The notes under the pieces are model-generated. The model made no database searches. It saw only the letters and a program-made list of their open reading frames with translations, and was not told the DNA's origin. The position numbers and the translations under genes were made by a program. A DNA stretch of 64,000 bases from contig UBTY01000004.1 in NCBI GenBank assembly GCA_900468535.1, positions 1-64,000 of the forward strand. Direction: 5' to 3'. Of this stretch, positions 54,314 to 64,000 are shown piece after piece. This DNA comes from Hyphomicrobiales bacterium (GTDB taxonomy: Bacteria; Pseudomonadota; Alphaproteobacteria; Rhizobiales; Rhizobiaceae). The stretch's first letter is position 1. Each line of letters opens with the position of its first letter.

Positions 54314-55324
54314 ATGTCACTCGATCAGGCGGTCAAGCCGTCCTCTTCCAACAATAGCAACAAGTCGACCTTCAACCTGTCGCAGCATATGAACGAGCTC
54401 AGCTTGTTCGTTGCGATCGTTGTTCTCTACGTCGTCTTTACATCGACCGCGAATGGCTTCCTGTCGTTCAACAACCAGATCAACATCCTGCGCGATGCCG
54501 CGACCATCGGGATCGCTGCCTGGGCCGCGACCCTGATCATCATCTCCGGCGAGATCGACGTCAGCGTCGGCCCGATGGTCGCCTTCATCTCGGTCGTGCT
54601 GTCCTTCTTCCTGCAATGGGGTGTGCCGACGCCGCTTGCCTTTGCGCTCGCGATCGTCGTCGGTGCGCTGCTTGGCACGATCCCCGGCATCCTGCGCGCC
54701 TATTTCGATGTTCCGTCCTTTGTCGGAACACTCGGCTTGTGGAGCGCGCTCCGTGGTACGGCGCTTTTCGTAACCGACGCCCTGCCGGTTTCGATCGGGC
54801 GTAACGACATGCTGGACGCGCTCGACCGCTCGGTCCTCGGCGTGCCGCCGGCAGCGATCATCATGCTCGTTCTCTTTGCCGTATTCGCCTTCGTCAGCCG
54901 CAAGACCGCTTTCGGCCGTTCGGTCTTCGCAGTTGGCGGCAATGCCCAGGCGGCATTCCTGAGCGGTATCCCCGTGGCGAAGATCCGCGTCGGGCTCTTC
55001 GCGATCGCCGGCGCAATGGCCGCAATCTCGGGCATCCTGCTGGTTTCGCGTCTCGGCTCGGGCAATGCGACGGCTGCAACCGGTCTCGAATTCGATGTCA
55101 TCGCAGCGGTCGTGGTCGGTGGAACGTCGCTTTCCGGCGGCCGGGGATCGATGCTCGGGACGCTGCTTGGCGTACTTGTCATCACCCTGATCGGCAACGG
55201 TCTGGTGCTGCTGGGCATCAATCCCTTCTTCCAGCAGGTCGTGCGCGGTCTTATCATCGTCATTGCGGTGCTCGCCAACATCCAGGCGATCAAGCGCAGC
55301 ATGTCTCGCAACAAGGATCGATAA
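54314..55324 (+). CDS. Sugar ABC transporter permease (RbsC type)
   Basis: 336 residues with about eight to ten membrane segments. Typical BPD_transp_2 segments: GEIDVSVGPMVAF, GTLGLWSALRGTALFVTD, FAVGGNAQAAFLSGIPV and GGTSLSGGRGSMLGTLLGVL. The start ATG 54314 follows GAGGGAGGCACCAG, 12 bp after the ATPase gene. It homodimerises to form the channel. Confidence 0.93.
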   Translation: MSLDQAVKPSSSNNSNKSTFNLSQHMNELSLFVAIVVLYVVFTSTANGFLSFNNQINILRDAATIGIAAWAATLIIISGEIDVSVGPMVAFISVVLSFFLQWGVPTPLAFALAIVVGALLGTIPGILRAYFDVPSFVGTLGLWSALRGTALFVTDALPVSIGRNDMLDALDRSVLGVPPAAIIMLVLFAVFAFVSRKTAFGRSVFAVGGNAQAAFLSGIPVAKIRVGLFAIAGAMAAISGILLVSRLGSGNATAATGLEFDVIAAVVVGGTSLSGGRGSMLGTLLGVLVITLIGNGLVLLGINPFFQQVVRGLIIVIAVLANIQAIKRSMSRNKDR

Positions 55325-55328
55325 GCCG

Positions 55329-56243
55329 ATGACGGTGATCGATCTCACGGCGGGGCCGCTCAACGCTCGTGTTTCGACGAAAGGGGGTCTCATCCTCGGC
55401 TTTTGGCGAGAAGCAGAGGGTGAGCGGGTGCCGCTGCTGCGGCCGGCGGCGTCCGATGATGCGGATGCCTTGTCCTCTTCCTGCTACCCGCTGGTGCCTT
55501 TCGGCAATCGCGTCAAGGACAATCACTTCGTCTTCGAGGGCGTGGACTATCGCTTCTCACCAAATACTGAATGGGATCGCCACTATCTTCATGGCGAGGG
55601 GTGGCAATCGGAATGGGATGTGGTGAAGCAGACCGACAGCTTGGTTGAGCTGAGCTTCAGTCACGAAAGCGGTCCTACTCCCTACCGTTACAGTGCGATC
55701 CAGCGCTTCACGCTTGATGGCGATCACTTCGAGCTTTCGCTTGCAGTTGAAAATCGCGGAGAGCAGGCGCTGCCATTCGGCCTCGGCTGGCATCCCTACT
55801 TCCCGATGACGCCTGAAACGACGCTGTTTGCGCCGGCCCGGAAGTTCTGGACGGAGGTGGAGGGTTGGCTGCCTGGAGAACGTACGGATATCCCCACCGA
55901 TCTCGATTTCGGTTCCCCAAGCCCGCTTCCTCATCGCTGGGTCAACAACGGCTTCGAGGATTGGTCCGGCGAGGCGATTGTCACCTGGCCGGAGCGGGAT
56001 ACGGAACTCCACCTGGCGGCGGACGAGCTTTTCAGGCACGCATTCGTATTCGTTTCGGACACCGTCTTCGATCCATCGTTCAAACGAGACTATTTCTGCT
56101 TCGAGCCGATGTCGCATCTGGCGAACGGACACAATCTTCCGGGTCTTGGCGACCTCCGGGTTCTTCGGCCCGGTGAAAGCCTTTCAGGACGCGTATGCCT
56201 GCGCCCACGGAGCATTTCCAATCAGGTCAGCGGAGACCAGTGA
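55329..56243 (+). CDS. Aldose 1-epimerase family protein (mutarotase)
   Basis: 304 residues. Galactose mutarotase-like fold: YPLVPFGNRVKDNHFVF (substrate Arg/Asn), DRHYLHGEGWQSEW with catalytic His, FGLGWHPYFPM with second His, and CFEPMSHLANGHN with the catalytic Glu. It interconverts alpha and beta anomers of the imported sugar, which helps an anomer-specific dehydrogenase. Starts 4 bp after the permease stop; the next ATG follows its stop directly. Confidence 0.9.
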   Translation: MTVIDLTAGPLNARVSTKGGLILGFWREAEGERVPLLRPAASDDADALSSSCYPLVPFGNRVKDNHFVFEGVDYRFSPNTEWDRHYLHGEGWQSEWDVVKQTDSLVELSFSHESGPTPYRYSAIQRFTLDGDHFELSLAVENRGEQALPFGLGWHPYFPMTPETTLFAPARKFWTEVEGWLPGERTDIPTDLDFGSPSPLPHRWVNNGFEDWSGEAIVTWPERDTELHLAADELFRHAFVFVSDTVFDPSFKRDYFCFEPMSHLANGHNLPGLGDLRVLRPGESLSGRVCLRPRSISNQVSGDQ

Positions 56244-57872
56244 ATGTCTGCAGCAAGCGGATTTGATTACATCATTGTTGGTGGCGGCAGCTCGGCCTGC
56301 GTCGTTGCTGCCGAGCTTGTGACGCGCGGAAAGGCACGCGTGCTCCTGCTTGAGCGCGGGCCCGCCAAGGCCAACCCCATCATGCATTTTCCCGCGGGCT
56401 ACATGAAGTTCCTGGCCAAGGACACGTACCTCACCATGCATCAGACCGCGCCGCAGCCGCAGTTGAACGGTCGTGGGCCGATCGTGCCGCAAGGCAAGGT
56501 GCTCGGCGGCGGCAGCACGGTCAATGCGATGGTGTATATGCGCGGCCAGGCTGCCGATTTCGATCGCTGGAACAAGGCGATCACCGGACCCGGTTCAAAC
56601 AATGATGGCGCGTGGTCCTATCGGGACATGCTTCCCTACTTCAAGGGACAGGAAGACAACGATCATCTCGGCGGCGAATATCACGGGGTCGGCGGCCCGC
56701 TGAAGGTTTCGCATCTCGGGCATACCAGCCCGATGACGCGAACCTACGTGAAGACGCTGCAGGGCATGGGGATCCCTTATAATCCTGATTTCAACGGTGC
56801 CCATCAGTTCGGCGTCGGCTTCATGCAGCATACGATCGACTGGAAGACCCATCGCCGCTGCAGCGCCGTGGACGCCTTCCTTGCGCCCGTCATGGACAAT
56901 CCGCTGTTGACGATCGAAACCGGCGCAACAGTCACCGCACTTCGGATGGAAGGGGACCGGGTGGTCGGTGTCGACTACGCCGTCAATGGCAGCCGGAAAT
57001 CGGCAACAGCTGGTGCTGAAGTCATCGTCGCCGCCGGCGCCTACCAGACGCCGAAGCTCCTGATGCTGTCGGGAATTGGTCCCGAGGACGAGCTTGCGCG
57101 GCACGGCATCGGCGTGAAGGTCGCACTTCCAGGCGTCGGCCGGAACCTGCAGGACCACTACGAGTGCCCGGTCGTTGCGACCACCAAGGGTTCGTTTGGC
57201 TATTATGGACAGGACCGCGGCTGGCCGATGCTGAAAGCCGGACTGCAGTATCTTCTGTTCAAGACCGGGCCGGTCTCGACGACGGGCGTGGAGACCTGTG
57301 CCTTCTTCGATCCAGAGGGCAACAACGACGAACCCACGATCCAGATGTTCTGCGTGCCGACAGTCTATCTCGACCGCGACGTCATGGGCACGGACCCTGG
57401 AGACGGCGTCACCATAAACTCGCTGTTGCTGCGGCCGAAGGCGCGCGGATCGGTGACTCTTGCGTCAAAGGATCCGTTTGCAAATCCGATCGTCGATACG
57501 CAGATCTTCGCTCATCCTGATGACCTCAAGACGACCATGGCAGGCTTCCGCTTTGCCCGGACGGTACTTGCGGCGACGCCCATGCGTGATCTGATCGACA
57601 AGGAAATCTTCCCTGGTGCGGATGTCGCCAGCGACGAGGCGATCGCCGATCATTGCAGGCGCACCGTCAAGACCGGCTACCATCCCGTCGGCACCTGCAA
57701 GATGGGCCATGACGGCGACCCGGACGCTGTTCTCGACAGCCATCTCAAGGTACGCGGAACGCGTGGCCTTAGAGTGGTTGACGCGTCGCTTATGCCAACC
57801 ATCGTCAGCGGCAACACCAATGCCGCCGTTCTCGCCGCTGCCGCCAAGGCGGCCGATCTCATTCTCGCATGA
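56244..57872 (+). CDS. GMC-family oxidoreductase (choline dehydrogenase-like)
   Basis: 542 residues. FAD motif [19 protein letters not shown] at the N-terminus (SSA where most relatives have SAG), GMC signature 1 [18 protein letters not shown], signature 2 [16 protein letters not shown], and the catalytic His/Asn region [11 protein letters not shown] and [19 protein letters not shown]. No signal peptide is visible, so it is probably cytoplasmic or peripheral. It may oxidise the sugar or a polyol in this operon. ATG immediately follows the mutarotase stop. Confidence 0.9.
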   Translation: MSAASGFDYIIVGGGSSACVVAAELVTRGKARVLLLERGPAKANPIMHFPAGYMKFLAKDTYLTMHQTAPQPQLNGRGPIVPQGKVLGGGSTVNAMVYMRGQAADFDRWNKAITGPGSNNDGAWSYRDMLPYFKGQEDNDHLGGEYHGVGGPLKVSHLGHTSPMTRTYVKTLQGMGIPYNPDFNGAHQFGVGFMQHTIDWKTHRRCSAVDAFLAPVMDNPLLTIETGATVTALRMEGDRVVGVDYAVNGSRKSATAGAEVIVAAGAYQTPKLLMLSGIGPEDELARHGIGVKVALPGVGRNLQDHYECPVVATTKGSFGYYGQDRGWPMLKAGLQYLLFKTGPVSTTGVETCAFFDPEGNNDEPTIQMFCVPTVYLDRDVMGTDPGDGVTINSLLLRPKARGSVTLASKDPFANPIVDTQIFAHPDDLKTTMAGFRFARTVLAATPMRDLIDKEIFPGADVASDEAIADHCRRTVKTGYHPVGTCKMGHDGDPDAVLDSHLKVRGTRGLRVVDASLMPTIVSGNTNAAVLAAAAKAADLILA

Positions 57873-57885
57873 TCGGATCATCCTC

Positions 57886-59034
57886 ATGAAGATCACTAAG
57901 CTGACCACCTATATCGTCCCGCCGCGCTGGCTGTTCCTAAAGATAGAAACAGACGAGGGCATCGTCGGATGGGGCGAGCCAATCGTGGAGGGGCGGGCGC
58001 TGACGGTTCAGGCTGCCGTCCACGAACTCGAGGACTACCTGATCGGCAAGGATCCCTTCCTGATCGAGGATCATTGGAACGTCATGTACCGCGGCGGTTT
58101 TTACCGCGGTGGCGCGATCCACATGAGCGCGATATCAGGCATCGATCAGGCACTGTGGGACATCAAGGGCAAGGCGCTCGGTCAACCTGTTCACTCGCTG
58201 CTCGGCGGCCAGGTGCGCGACAAGATCAAGGTCTACTCCTGGATCGGCGGCGATCGTCCCTCTGACGTCGCCAACAACGCCAAGGACGTCGTCGCCCGCG
58301 GCTTCAAGGCGATCAAGCTCAACGGCTGCGAGGAGATGCAGATCGTCGACACCTACGACAAGGTCGAGAAGGCTGTCGCGACGATCGCGACAATCCGCGA
58401 GGCAATCGGTCCCTATATCGGTATCGGCGTCGACTTCCACGGCCGCGTTCACAAGCCGATGGCGAAGGTTCTTGCAAAGGAGCTTGAGCCCTACAAGCTG
58501 CTGTTCATCGAAGAGCCGGTGCTGTCGGAAAACTACGAGGCGCTGAAGGAAATCGCCAACCACTCTTCGACGCCGATCGCGCTCGGGGAGCGGCTATATT
58601 CCCGCTGGGACTTCAAGCGCATCCTCTCCGAAGGCTATGTCGACATCCTGCAACCCGATCTGTCGCATGCCGGCGGCATAACGGAATGCCGGAAGATCGC
58701 CACCATGGCGGAAGCCTATGACGTGGCTTTGGCGCCGCATTGCCCGCTTGGACCGATCGCGCTTGCCGCTTGCCTGCAAGTGGATGCCGTCAGCTATAAC
58801 GCCTTCATTCAGGAACAGAGCCTCGGCATCCACTACAACAAGGGCAACGACATTCTCGATTACATCTCCAACAAGGAGGTGTTCCACTATGCCGACGGTT
58901 TTGTCAGCATTCCGCAGGGACCGGGATTAGGTGTCGAGGTGAACGAAGAGTATGTGATCGAGCGCGCCAACGAAGGCCACCGCTGGCGCAATCCGATCTG
59001 GCGTCACAGCGACGGCAGTTTTGCAGAGTGGTGA
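57886..59034 (+). CDS. dgoD: D-galactonate dehydratase
   Basis: 382 residues, identical in length to E. coli DgoD. Enolase superfamily (MR subgroup): metal ligands in VDFHGRV, LFIEEPV and [10 protein letters not shown], and the active-site His in [16 protein letters not shown]. These segments are nearly identical to DgoD. It removes water from D-galactonate to give 2-keto-3-deoxygalactonate. Kinase and aldolase for the next steps are not in the window. ATG 57886 is 13 bp after the GMC gene; the longer in-frame ORF from 57616 is inside that gene. Confidence 0.93.
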   Translation: MKITKLTTYIVPPRWLFLKIETDEGIVGWGEPIVEGRALTVQAAVHELEDYLIGKDPFLIEDHWNVMYRGGFYRGGAIHMSAISGIDQALWDIKGKALGQPVHSLLGGQVRDKIKVYSWIGGDRPSDVANNAKDVVARGFKAIKLNGCEEMQIVDTYDKVEKAVATIATIREAIGPYIGIGVDFHGRVHKPMAKVLAKELEPYKLLFIEEPVLSENYEALKEIANHSSTPIALGERLYSRWDFKRILSEGYVDILQPDLSHAGGITECRKIATMAEAYDVALAPHCPLGPIALAACLQVDAVSYNAFIQEQSLGIHYNKGNDILDYISNKEVFHYADGFVSIPQGPGLGVEVNEEYVIERANEGHRWRNPIWRHSDGSFAEW

Positions 59035-59048
59035 GCGGAGGCACTGAC

Positions 59049-59828
59049 ATGTCAGGACGGCTGAGCGGCAAGCGAATATTCGTGACCGGCGCCGCGCAAG
59101 GCATTGGTCTTGCAATCGCAAGGGAGTTTTTGCGCCAGGGCGCCGCATTGTTCCTCATTGATCGCGATGCGACGCTGCTTGCCGGAGAGGCCGAAGCCCT
59201 CAGGCAAGCGGGCGGCAATGTCGGCTATCGCGCCGTCGATATTACCGATGCCGCAGCGATCGCCGCGGCGGTCGACCAAGCGGCCGACGAGATCGGCGCG
59301 ATCAATGCGCTCGTCAACAATGCCGGGGTAAACGTCTTCTCGGAACCGCTCGAGACCAGCGACGAGGAATGGGATCGCTGCTTCGACATCAATCTCAAGG
59401 GTGCCTGGAACTGCTGCAAAGCGGTTCTTCCGGGCATGCTTGCGGGTGACGGCGGCGTGATCCTGAACATCGCGTCGACGCATGCCTTCACCATCATTCC
59501 ACGCACCTTTCCCTATCCGCTCGCCAAGCACGCTCTGCTCGGCATGACGAAGTCGCTTGGTCTGGAATATGCGGCCAGGAACGTCAGGGTGAACGCGCTG
59601 GCACCGGGCTACGTCGCCACGCAGAAAGTCATCGACTACTGGAATAGCTTTCCGGATCCGGAAGCCGCCAAGGCCGAAACCATGAAGCTTCATCCCGGCG
59701 GGCGCATCGCTTCCCCGGAGGAGATCGCCATGGCGGCCGTGTTCATGATCTCCGACGAATGCCCTTTCATGAACGCCACCTGCCTGACGGTGGACGGCGG
59801 CCTCAGCGTGCAACAGCATCCCGCCTGA
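59049..59828 (+). CDS. Short-chain dehydrogenase/reductase
   Basis: 259 residues, classical SDR. Cofactor motif TGAAQGIGLAIA, NNAG, catalytic Ser in LNIASTHAF and Tyr/Lys in YPLAKHALLG, C-terminal CLTVDGGLSVQ. GGAGG lies 8 bases before ATG 59049. In this operon it probably oxidises the sugar at C1 or acts on a hydroxyl group; galactose or similar aldose dehydrogenase is a reasonable guess. It ends the operon. Confidence 0.9.
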   Translation: MSGRLSGKRIFVTGAAQGIGLAIAREFLRQGAALFLIDRDATLLAGEAEALRQAGGNVGYRAVDITDAAAIAAAVDQAADEIGAINALVNNAGVNVFSEPLETSDEEWDRCFDINLKGAWNCCKAVLPGMLAGDGGVILNIASTHAFTIIPRTFPYPLAKHALLGMTKSLGLEYAARNVRVNALAPGYVATQKVIDYWNSFPDPEAAKAETMKLHPGGRIASPEEIAMAAVFMISDECPFMNATCLTVDGGLSVQQHPA

Positions 59829-59978
59829 ATGAGGGGTGGTCCGGCTGATGCCCGGGCTGGGGCGCTTGACGAATAGGCTCCATTGTCATCCGCTGAGCGG
59901 TTTACAGTCGCTGTCCTTGATTGCTGCCACGACTCTGAACTAGTCTTGTCGCCGAGGCCGTGGGGGAGCGACAGCGTG

Positions 59979-60461
59979 ATGAGCTTGGTTCAGTTCGGTG
60001 TAGCTTTGGGCGCAAGCCTTGCAATGGCATCGCCTGCTCTTGCGCAGGAAACGGAGCCGCCGGCACCGTGGGTCCAATTGAAAGGTGCGCATAGCGGCGC
60101 GGTCGGGACATGCTCGGCTGATGATGCGGACAACACGGTCTGCTATATGGTCCGTTGCGACAAGAAGAACGGCTTGGTCTTCGAGATTTCGGATCCAACG
60201 CTTGGCGACATGGGTTTGCGATCAGCCCGTTTTGAGATCGGCCGGTTTAAACAGACCGTCAAGCTCTCAGGTTCCCGCTCGGATATGAGGAGCTTTGCGT
60301 TGTCGGCGCAGCCGCGGTTTTTGACCGCTCTCACGTCAGGAACCCGTTTCGCCACAATGGTCTCCGTCGACGCCGACGTGGCCTATAGTACCGGCTTTGA
60401 CCTCCAGGATGCTCCGGCAAAGATTCGCGCCGTGCAGGAGCACTGCCAGGCGCCCCGTTGA
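59979..60461 (+). CDS. Exported IalB-like small protein
   Basis: 160 residues. A signal peptide is clear (MSLVQFGVALGASLAMASPA, cleavage after LAQ). The mature domain (TCSADDADNTVCYMVRCDKKNGLVFEIS) has a disulfide-like Cys pattern and a late Cys near the end, resembling the invasion-associated locus B family only weakly. Start ATG 59979; GTG one codon upstream is equally spaced from GGGGAG. Stands alone between the sugar operon and the convergent corrinoid importer genes. Confidence 0.65.
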   Translation: MSLVQFGVALGASLAMASPALAQETEPPAPWVQLKGAHSGAVGTCSADDADNTVCYMVRCDKKNGLVFEISDPTLGDMGLRSARFEIGRFKQTVKLSGSRSDMRSFALSAQPRFLTALTSGTRFATMVSVDADVAYSTGFDLQDAPAKIRAVQEHCQAPR

Positions 60462-60710
60462 TCCGGCAAGCAGCTCGTTGGCGCCGTGTGGGCAATTCCT
60501 GGGAAAGCGCTTGCCTGTTTCTGGCATCGCCACGGTGAAACCCTGCCGCATTCCCTTAGATTTGGGGGATTGCGGGATTGTCGACGGGTTCTAGTTCAAC
60601 ACCCGCTGAAATACGAATTTCTCAGCAGACCACGGCACGGCGCACCCCAAACTACGACGGGCCGTGGTCACCTGTGCGCCGATATGATTTCCAGCGGCGA
60701 TGTGGGTTCG

Positions 60711-61471
<761 letters not shown>

Positions 61472-61475
<4 letters not shown>

Positions 61476-62512
61476 GCGCTTCTCCGCACGCGGTAGAGGA
61501 TAACGGCAAAGGCGGGCGCGCCGAATAGAGCAGTGACAACACCAATGGGCAGCACCTGCTGCGGGATGATGATGCGCGAAACAATATCGGCACCGACCAT
61601 GAAAATAGCTCCACCGAACGCGGTCACGGGCAGCAGTCGCCCATGCGAGGGGCCGACGAGGAAGCGGGCGGCGTGGGGAATGACGAGCCCGACGAAACCG
61701 ATCGAGCCGACCATGCTGACGACGCCCGCGGTCATCGCTGCCGTGACGCCAAGGAGGGTGAATTGCACCCTGCGCACGGCAATCCCGAGTGCTGCCGCGG
61801 CATCGCTGCCGAAAGCGAAGGCGTCGAGTGCGCGAACGTGGGCGAGACAGAGGACGAAGCCGATGATGGTGATTGGCACGGAGAGATAGACATCCGGCCA
61901 GCGTACGCCGCTCAGTGACCCAAGCAGCCAGAACAGCACGCCGCGGGCCTGTTCGGCATTTGCTGAGGTGGTGACGATGTAGGACGTCAGCGCGTTGAAG
62001 AGTTGCGAGCCCGCCACGCCGCAAAGAATGATCCGCTCACTGGTGCCACCCGCTCCGGTCGCCAGCACACCCACCAGCAGGAAGGCAATGACGGCGCCGA
62101 CAAAGGCTCCGCCTGATAGCCCCAGCACGCCATAGCCCAGGCCAAGGATCATGACCGAAACCGCGCCTGTGGAAGCGCCGGCAGAGATTCCGAGGACGTA
62201 GGGTTCGGCAAGCGGATTGCGTAAGAGCGCCTGCAGGATCGCGCCGCTGAGGGCCAGCGAAGCGCCGGTGCTCGCCGCCACCAACGCGCGGCTGAGCCTG
62301 TAGTCCCAGACAATGCCCTGGTGGATGCGGCTCAGCTCGAAGGCGGTTCCAAACAGCCGGTTCGACACGACCTTTGCCGTCGTATCGACTGGTATCGCGA
62401 TCTCACCGATGGACACGGCAAGGCTGACCACGAAGCCGAGCGCCACGATCGCTGCGACGGTGAGCGCGCCATACGCCCACCATCTGCTATGCGTTGAACC
62501 GATATCGCTCAC
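61472..62512 (-). CDS. btuC: FecCD-family permease of the corrinoid importer
   Basis: 346 residues and about ten membrane helices. Family segments: DYRLSRALVAASTGASLALSGAILQALLRNPLAEPYVLGISAGASTGAV and GSIGFVGLVIPHAARFLVGPSHGRLLPVTA are diagnostic of the BtuC/FhuB/FecCD fold. It overlaps both neighbours by ATGA junctions (62509-62512 and 61472-61475), so the three genes are coupled. B12 specificity comes from the upstream riboswitch. Confidence 0.9.
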
Positions 62513-63525
62513 TGCGACAGGCCGAAAGACTTGATGCCGTTCGCCAGGATCTCGATGCCGTCGATTGTCCGGATCGTCGGGTTCATCGATTGCGCGTCCA
62601 TCATCACAAAGCGCTTGTTCTTGACCGCGTCGAGTTCCCTGGTCACGGCATCGCTTTCAAGGAAGTCGATCTTCACCGCGGGGTCGTCCGCGGCATAGCG
62701 CCGGCGGTCCATCGTGGCGATGACGATGACTGCAGGGTTTGCCTCGGAAATCGTCTCCCAGCCGACCAGCGGCCACTCTTCCTCTGTTGCAACGACGTTA
62801 CGGGCGCCAAGCGTCTTCAGGATATAGGCCGGCGCGCTGTTCTTGCCGGCGATGAAGGCGTCGCCCTTGACCTCCTTGCTGGAGAACCAGAAGAGGACAG
62901 GCAGGTTTTTACCCGGCGCCAGGCCCAAAGACGCAACCGCATCGGCCTCCCGCTTTCTCAGATCGGCAATCAGGGCATCGCCCCGATCCTTGATATCAAA
63001 AATCGCGGAAAGCTCTGATATCTCCTGATAGATCAGGTCCATCGTGAACAATTCCTTGCGCACGCCATCGCCGCCGTCCGCGTTGATCTTCGCCACGCAA
63101 TCGGCCGGTGCGATGTGGGTACCGATGCCTAGGTCGGTGAACTGTTCGCGTTTACCGACTGAACCCTGGGGCCCGACGTGCCATTCGAATTCGGCAGCGA
63201 CCAGATCCGGTTCAGCGGCAACCACGGATTCGAAACTCGGATCGTTGTCGGCCAATCGTTTGATCCTGCTGTTGGCATCGGCATATTGCGGCAGAACCGG
63301 ACCGACCCACACGGCCGTTCCTGAAATCTTGTCGGCGAGCCCGAGTGAGAACAACACCTCGGTCATGCCCTGGCCGATTGATACGATCTTTGTCGGCGGC
63401 TTGGCGAAGGTCAGCGTCTGGCCGCAATTGTTGACGGTGAGGGGGTATTGGGTGGCGGCAAACGCCGGCGCGGAAACACCGGCAAGCACGAGTGCAAGGG
63501 AAAGGGTCTGCAGAAGATATCGCAT
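62509..63525 (-). CDS. btuF: Periplasmic binding protein of the corrinoid importer
   Basis: 338 residues, class III binding fold. Signal peptide MRYLLQTLSLALVLAGVSAP, cleavage after AFA. TKIVSIGQGMTEVLFSLGLADKISGTAVW is the usual N-terminal pattern for BtuF/FepB proteins, ending GIEILANGIKSFGLSQ. One Cys pair (VNNCGQ, APADCVA) may form a disulfide. Ligand may be cobalamin, cobinamide or another corrinoid. ATG 63525 is downstream of a cobalamin riboswitch and a short leader ORF. Confidence 0.88.
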   Translation of the reverse strand: MRYLLQTLSLALVLAGVSAPAFAATQYPLTVNNCGQTLTFAKPPTKIVSIGQGMTEVLFSLGLADKISGTAVWVGPVLPQYADANSRIKRLADNDPSFESVVAAEPDLVAAEFEWHVGPQGSVGKREQFTDLGIGTHIAPADCVAKINADGGDGVRKELFTMDLIYQEISELSAIFDIKDRGDALIADLRKREADAVASLGLAPGKNLPVLFWFSSKEVKGDAFIAGKNSAPAYILKTLGARNVVATEEEWPLVGWETISEANPAVIVIATMDRRRYAADDPAVKIDFLESDAVTRELDAVKNKRFVMMDAQSMNPTIRTIDGIEILANGIKSFGLSQ

Positions 63526-63604
63526 AGGAGACTCTCTGATTGGAAAGAAGGAGCTAGCGGTGACGACGCGCAAGACATTGCGGCGACGACGGAAGAGGAG
63601 ATGG

Positions 63605-63670
63605 CTAGCGGCGGATCGTCCAATCGAGACGGATAGCGTGTCGCAGGTGGTCGGAAAATTGGTCAATCAT
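63605..63670 (-). CDS. Putative 21-residue leader ORF between riboswitch and btuF
   Basis: ATG at 63670 to TAG at 63605-63607; the peptide begins MIDQFSDHLRH and is rich in Arg and Ile. AAGGAG lies 6 bases upstream of the ATG, stronger than the site of btuF. A CGGGC/GCCCG hairpin just ahead of that Shine-Dalgarno sequence could be part of the riboswitch expression platform. Too short for homology judgement; it could be a translated leader coupled to btuF expression, or chance. Confidence 0.4.
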   Translation of the reverse strand: MIDQFSDHLRHAIRLDWTIRR

Positions 63671-63711
63671 GTCTGCTCCTTGTCGGGCATCCCCGCCCGG
63701 CTGATTGGATC

Positions 63712-63906
63712 GTGATTGACGGCAGGTCTCCTGGCTCACGGATATCTGTCGGTCATCTGCCTTCCCGCGATAGTCGCAGTGGCATGGCCTTCCGGCCCGA
63801 GGATGATCGGCAATCCGCTTACAGTTGCGGGGGCAGCCACGGTCTTGGTCCCTTTGGGGTCTTCCGCACCGTGTTCCCTATTAATCCCGTTGAAGTCATT
63901 CTCGGG
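63712..63906 (-). ncRNA. Cobalamin (B12) riboswitch
   Basis: On the minus strand the conserved B12-box AGCCAGGAGACCTGCC is at 63736-63721, GCCACTG at 63783-63777, and GCCCCCGCAACTGTAAGCGG and a GGTG-type 5' core sit upstream. These are the core elements of the adenosylcobalamin aptamer. It faces btuF, so B12 would repress the importer. Ends are approximate because the outer stem was not resolved; the rest of 63526-64000 shows only the leader ORF and untranscribed-looking sequence. Confidence 0.92.
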
Positions 63907-64000
63907 GAACCGTCGCGGCCACTTATGACGCAGCGACCGCGACCGTCAAGCCTTGCGACCGCGATTTCCGGTGAGGTCGGGCGGTTGTATGATTGTGTCA

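Overview
The window looks like a GC-rich alphaproteobacterial replicon of the Rhizobiales type (Rhizobium, Ensifer/Sinorhizobium or Agrobacterium relatives). It holds dense catabolic operons paired with ABC transporters and local regulators, plus a DUF3141-pta-ackA-fabI operon of the kind described in Sinorhizobium. No rRNA, tRNA, insertion sequence, phage or CRISPR array was found. The make-up (transport plus catabolism, no core information-processing genes) would suit a chromid or megaplasmid, but that is inference.

Region 1 (1-12439) combines aromatic and amine catabolism. A five-gene operon (Tm-1-like protein, HAD hydrolase, two class III aminotransferase-fold proteins, an APH-fold kinase) converges on hpaR. 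HpaR is divergent from hpaF-hpaE-hpaD-aromatic amino acid decarboxylase-hpaG-hpaH-hpaI. That set covers homoprotocatechuate ring cleavage down to pyruvate and succinate semialdehyde. The second aminotransferase-like protein resembles phospho-lyases and sits next to a small-molecule kinase. Together they suggest an upstream route for a beta-hydroxylated aromatic amine or amino acid.

Region 2 (12524-20305) is a basic amino acid module: M20 amidohydrolase, a His/Arg-type ABC importer, dimethylargininase, CtlX-type citrulline hydrolase and ornithine cyclodeaminase, with a divergent Lrp/AsnC regulator. It reads as (methyl)arginine to citrulline to ornithine to proline. Region 3 (20327-26062) is a Ugp-like glycerophosphodiester importer with a phosphodiesterase and an RpiR regulator. 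Region 4 (26230-30350) holds a DMT transporter, an MFS exporter, an ACT-domain protein, a flavin reductase-like protein and a MarR regulator. Region 5 (30722-34464) is a three-subunit periplasmic dehydrogenase: Tat-exported small subunit, GMC flavoprotein with a Cys cluster, and triheme cytochrome c.

Region 6 (34465-44095) is dominated by a 1575-residue protein built only of octapeptides. These are arranged in 17-unit, 136-residue (408-bp) super-repeats. It is followed by small secreted or membrane proteins and an OmpR/EnvZ-type two-component system. Region 7 (44332-50552) is the DUF3141-pta-ackA-fabI operon followed by a hexapeptide acyltransferase. Region 8 (50679-59828) is a FadR-regulated sugar operon: RbsBAC-type importer, mutarotase, GMC oxidoreductase, galactonate dehydratase and SDR. 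A perfect 16-bp inverted repeat pair lies in the divergent control region. Region 9 (59979-64000) has a small secreted protein and a BtuFCD-like importer transcribed leftward from a cobalamin riboswitch, with a 21-codon leader ORF between riboswitch and first gene.
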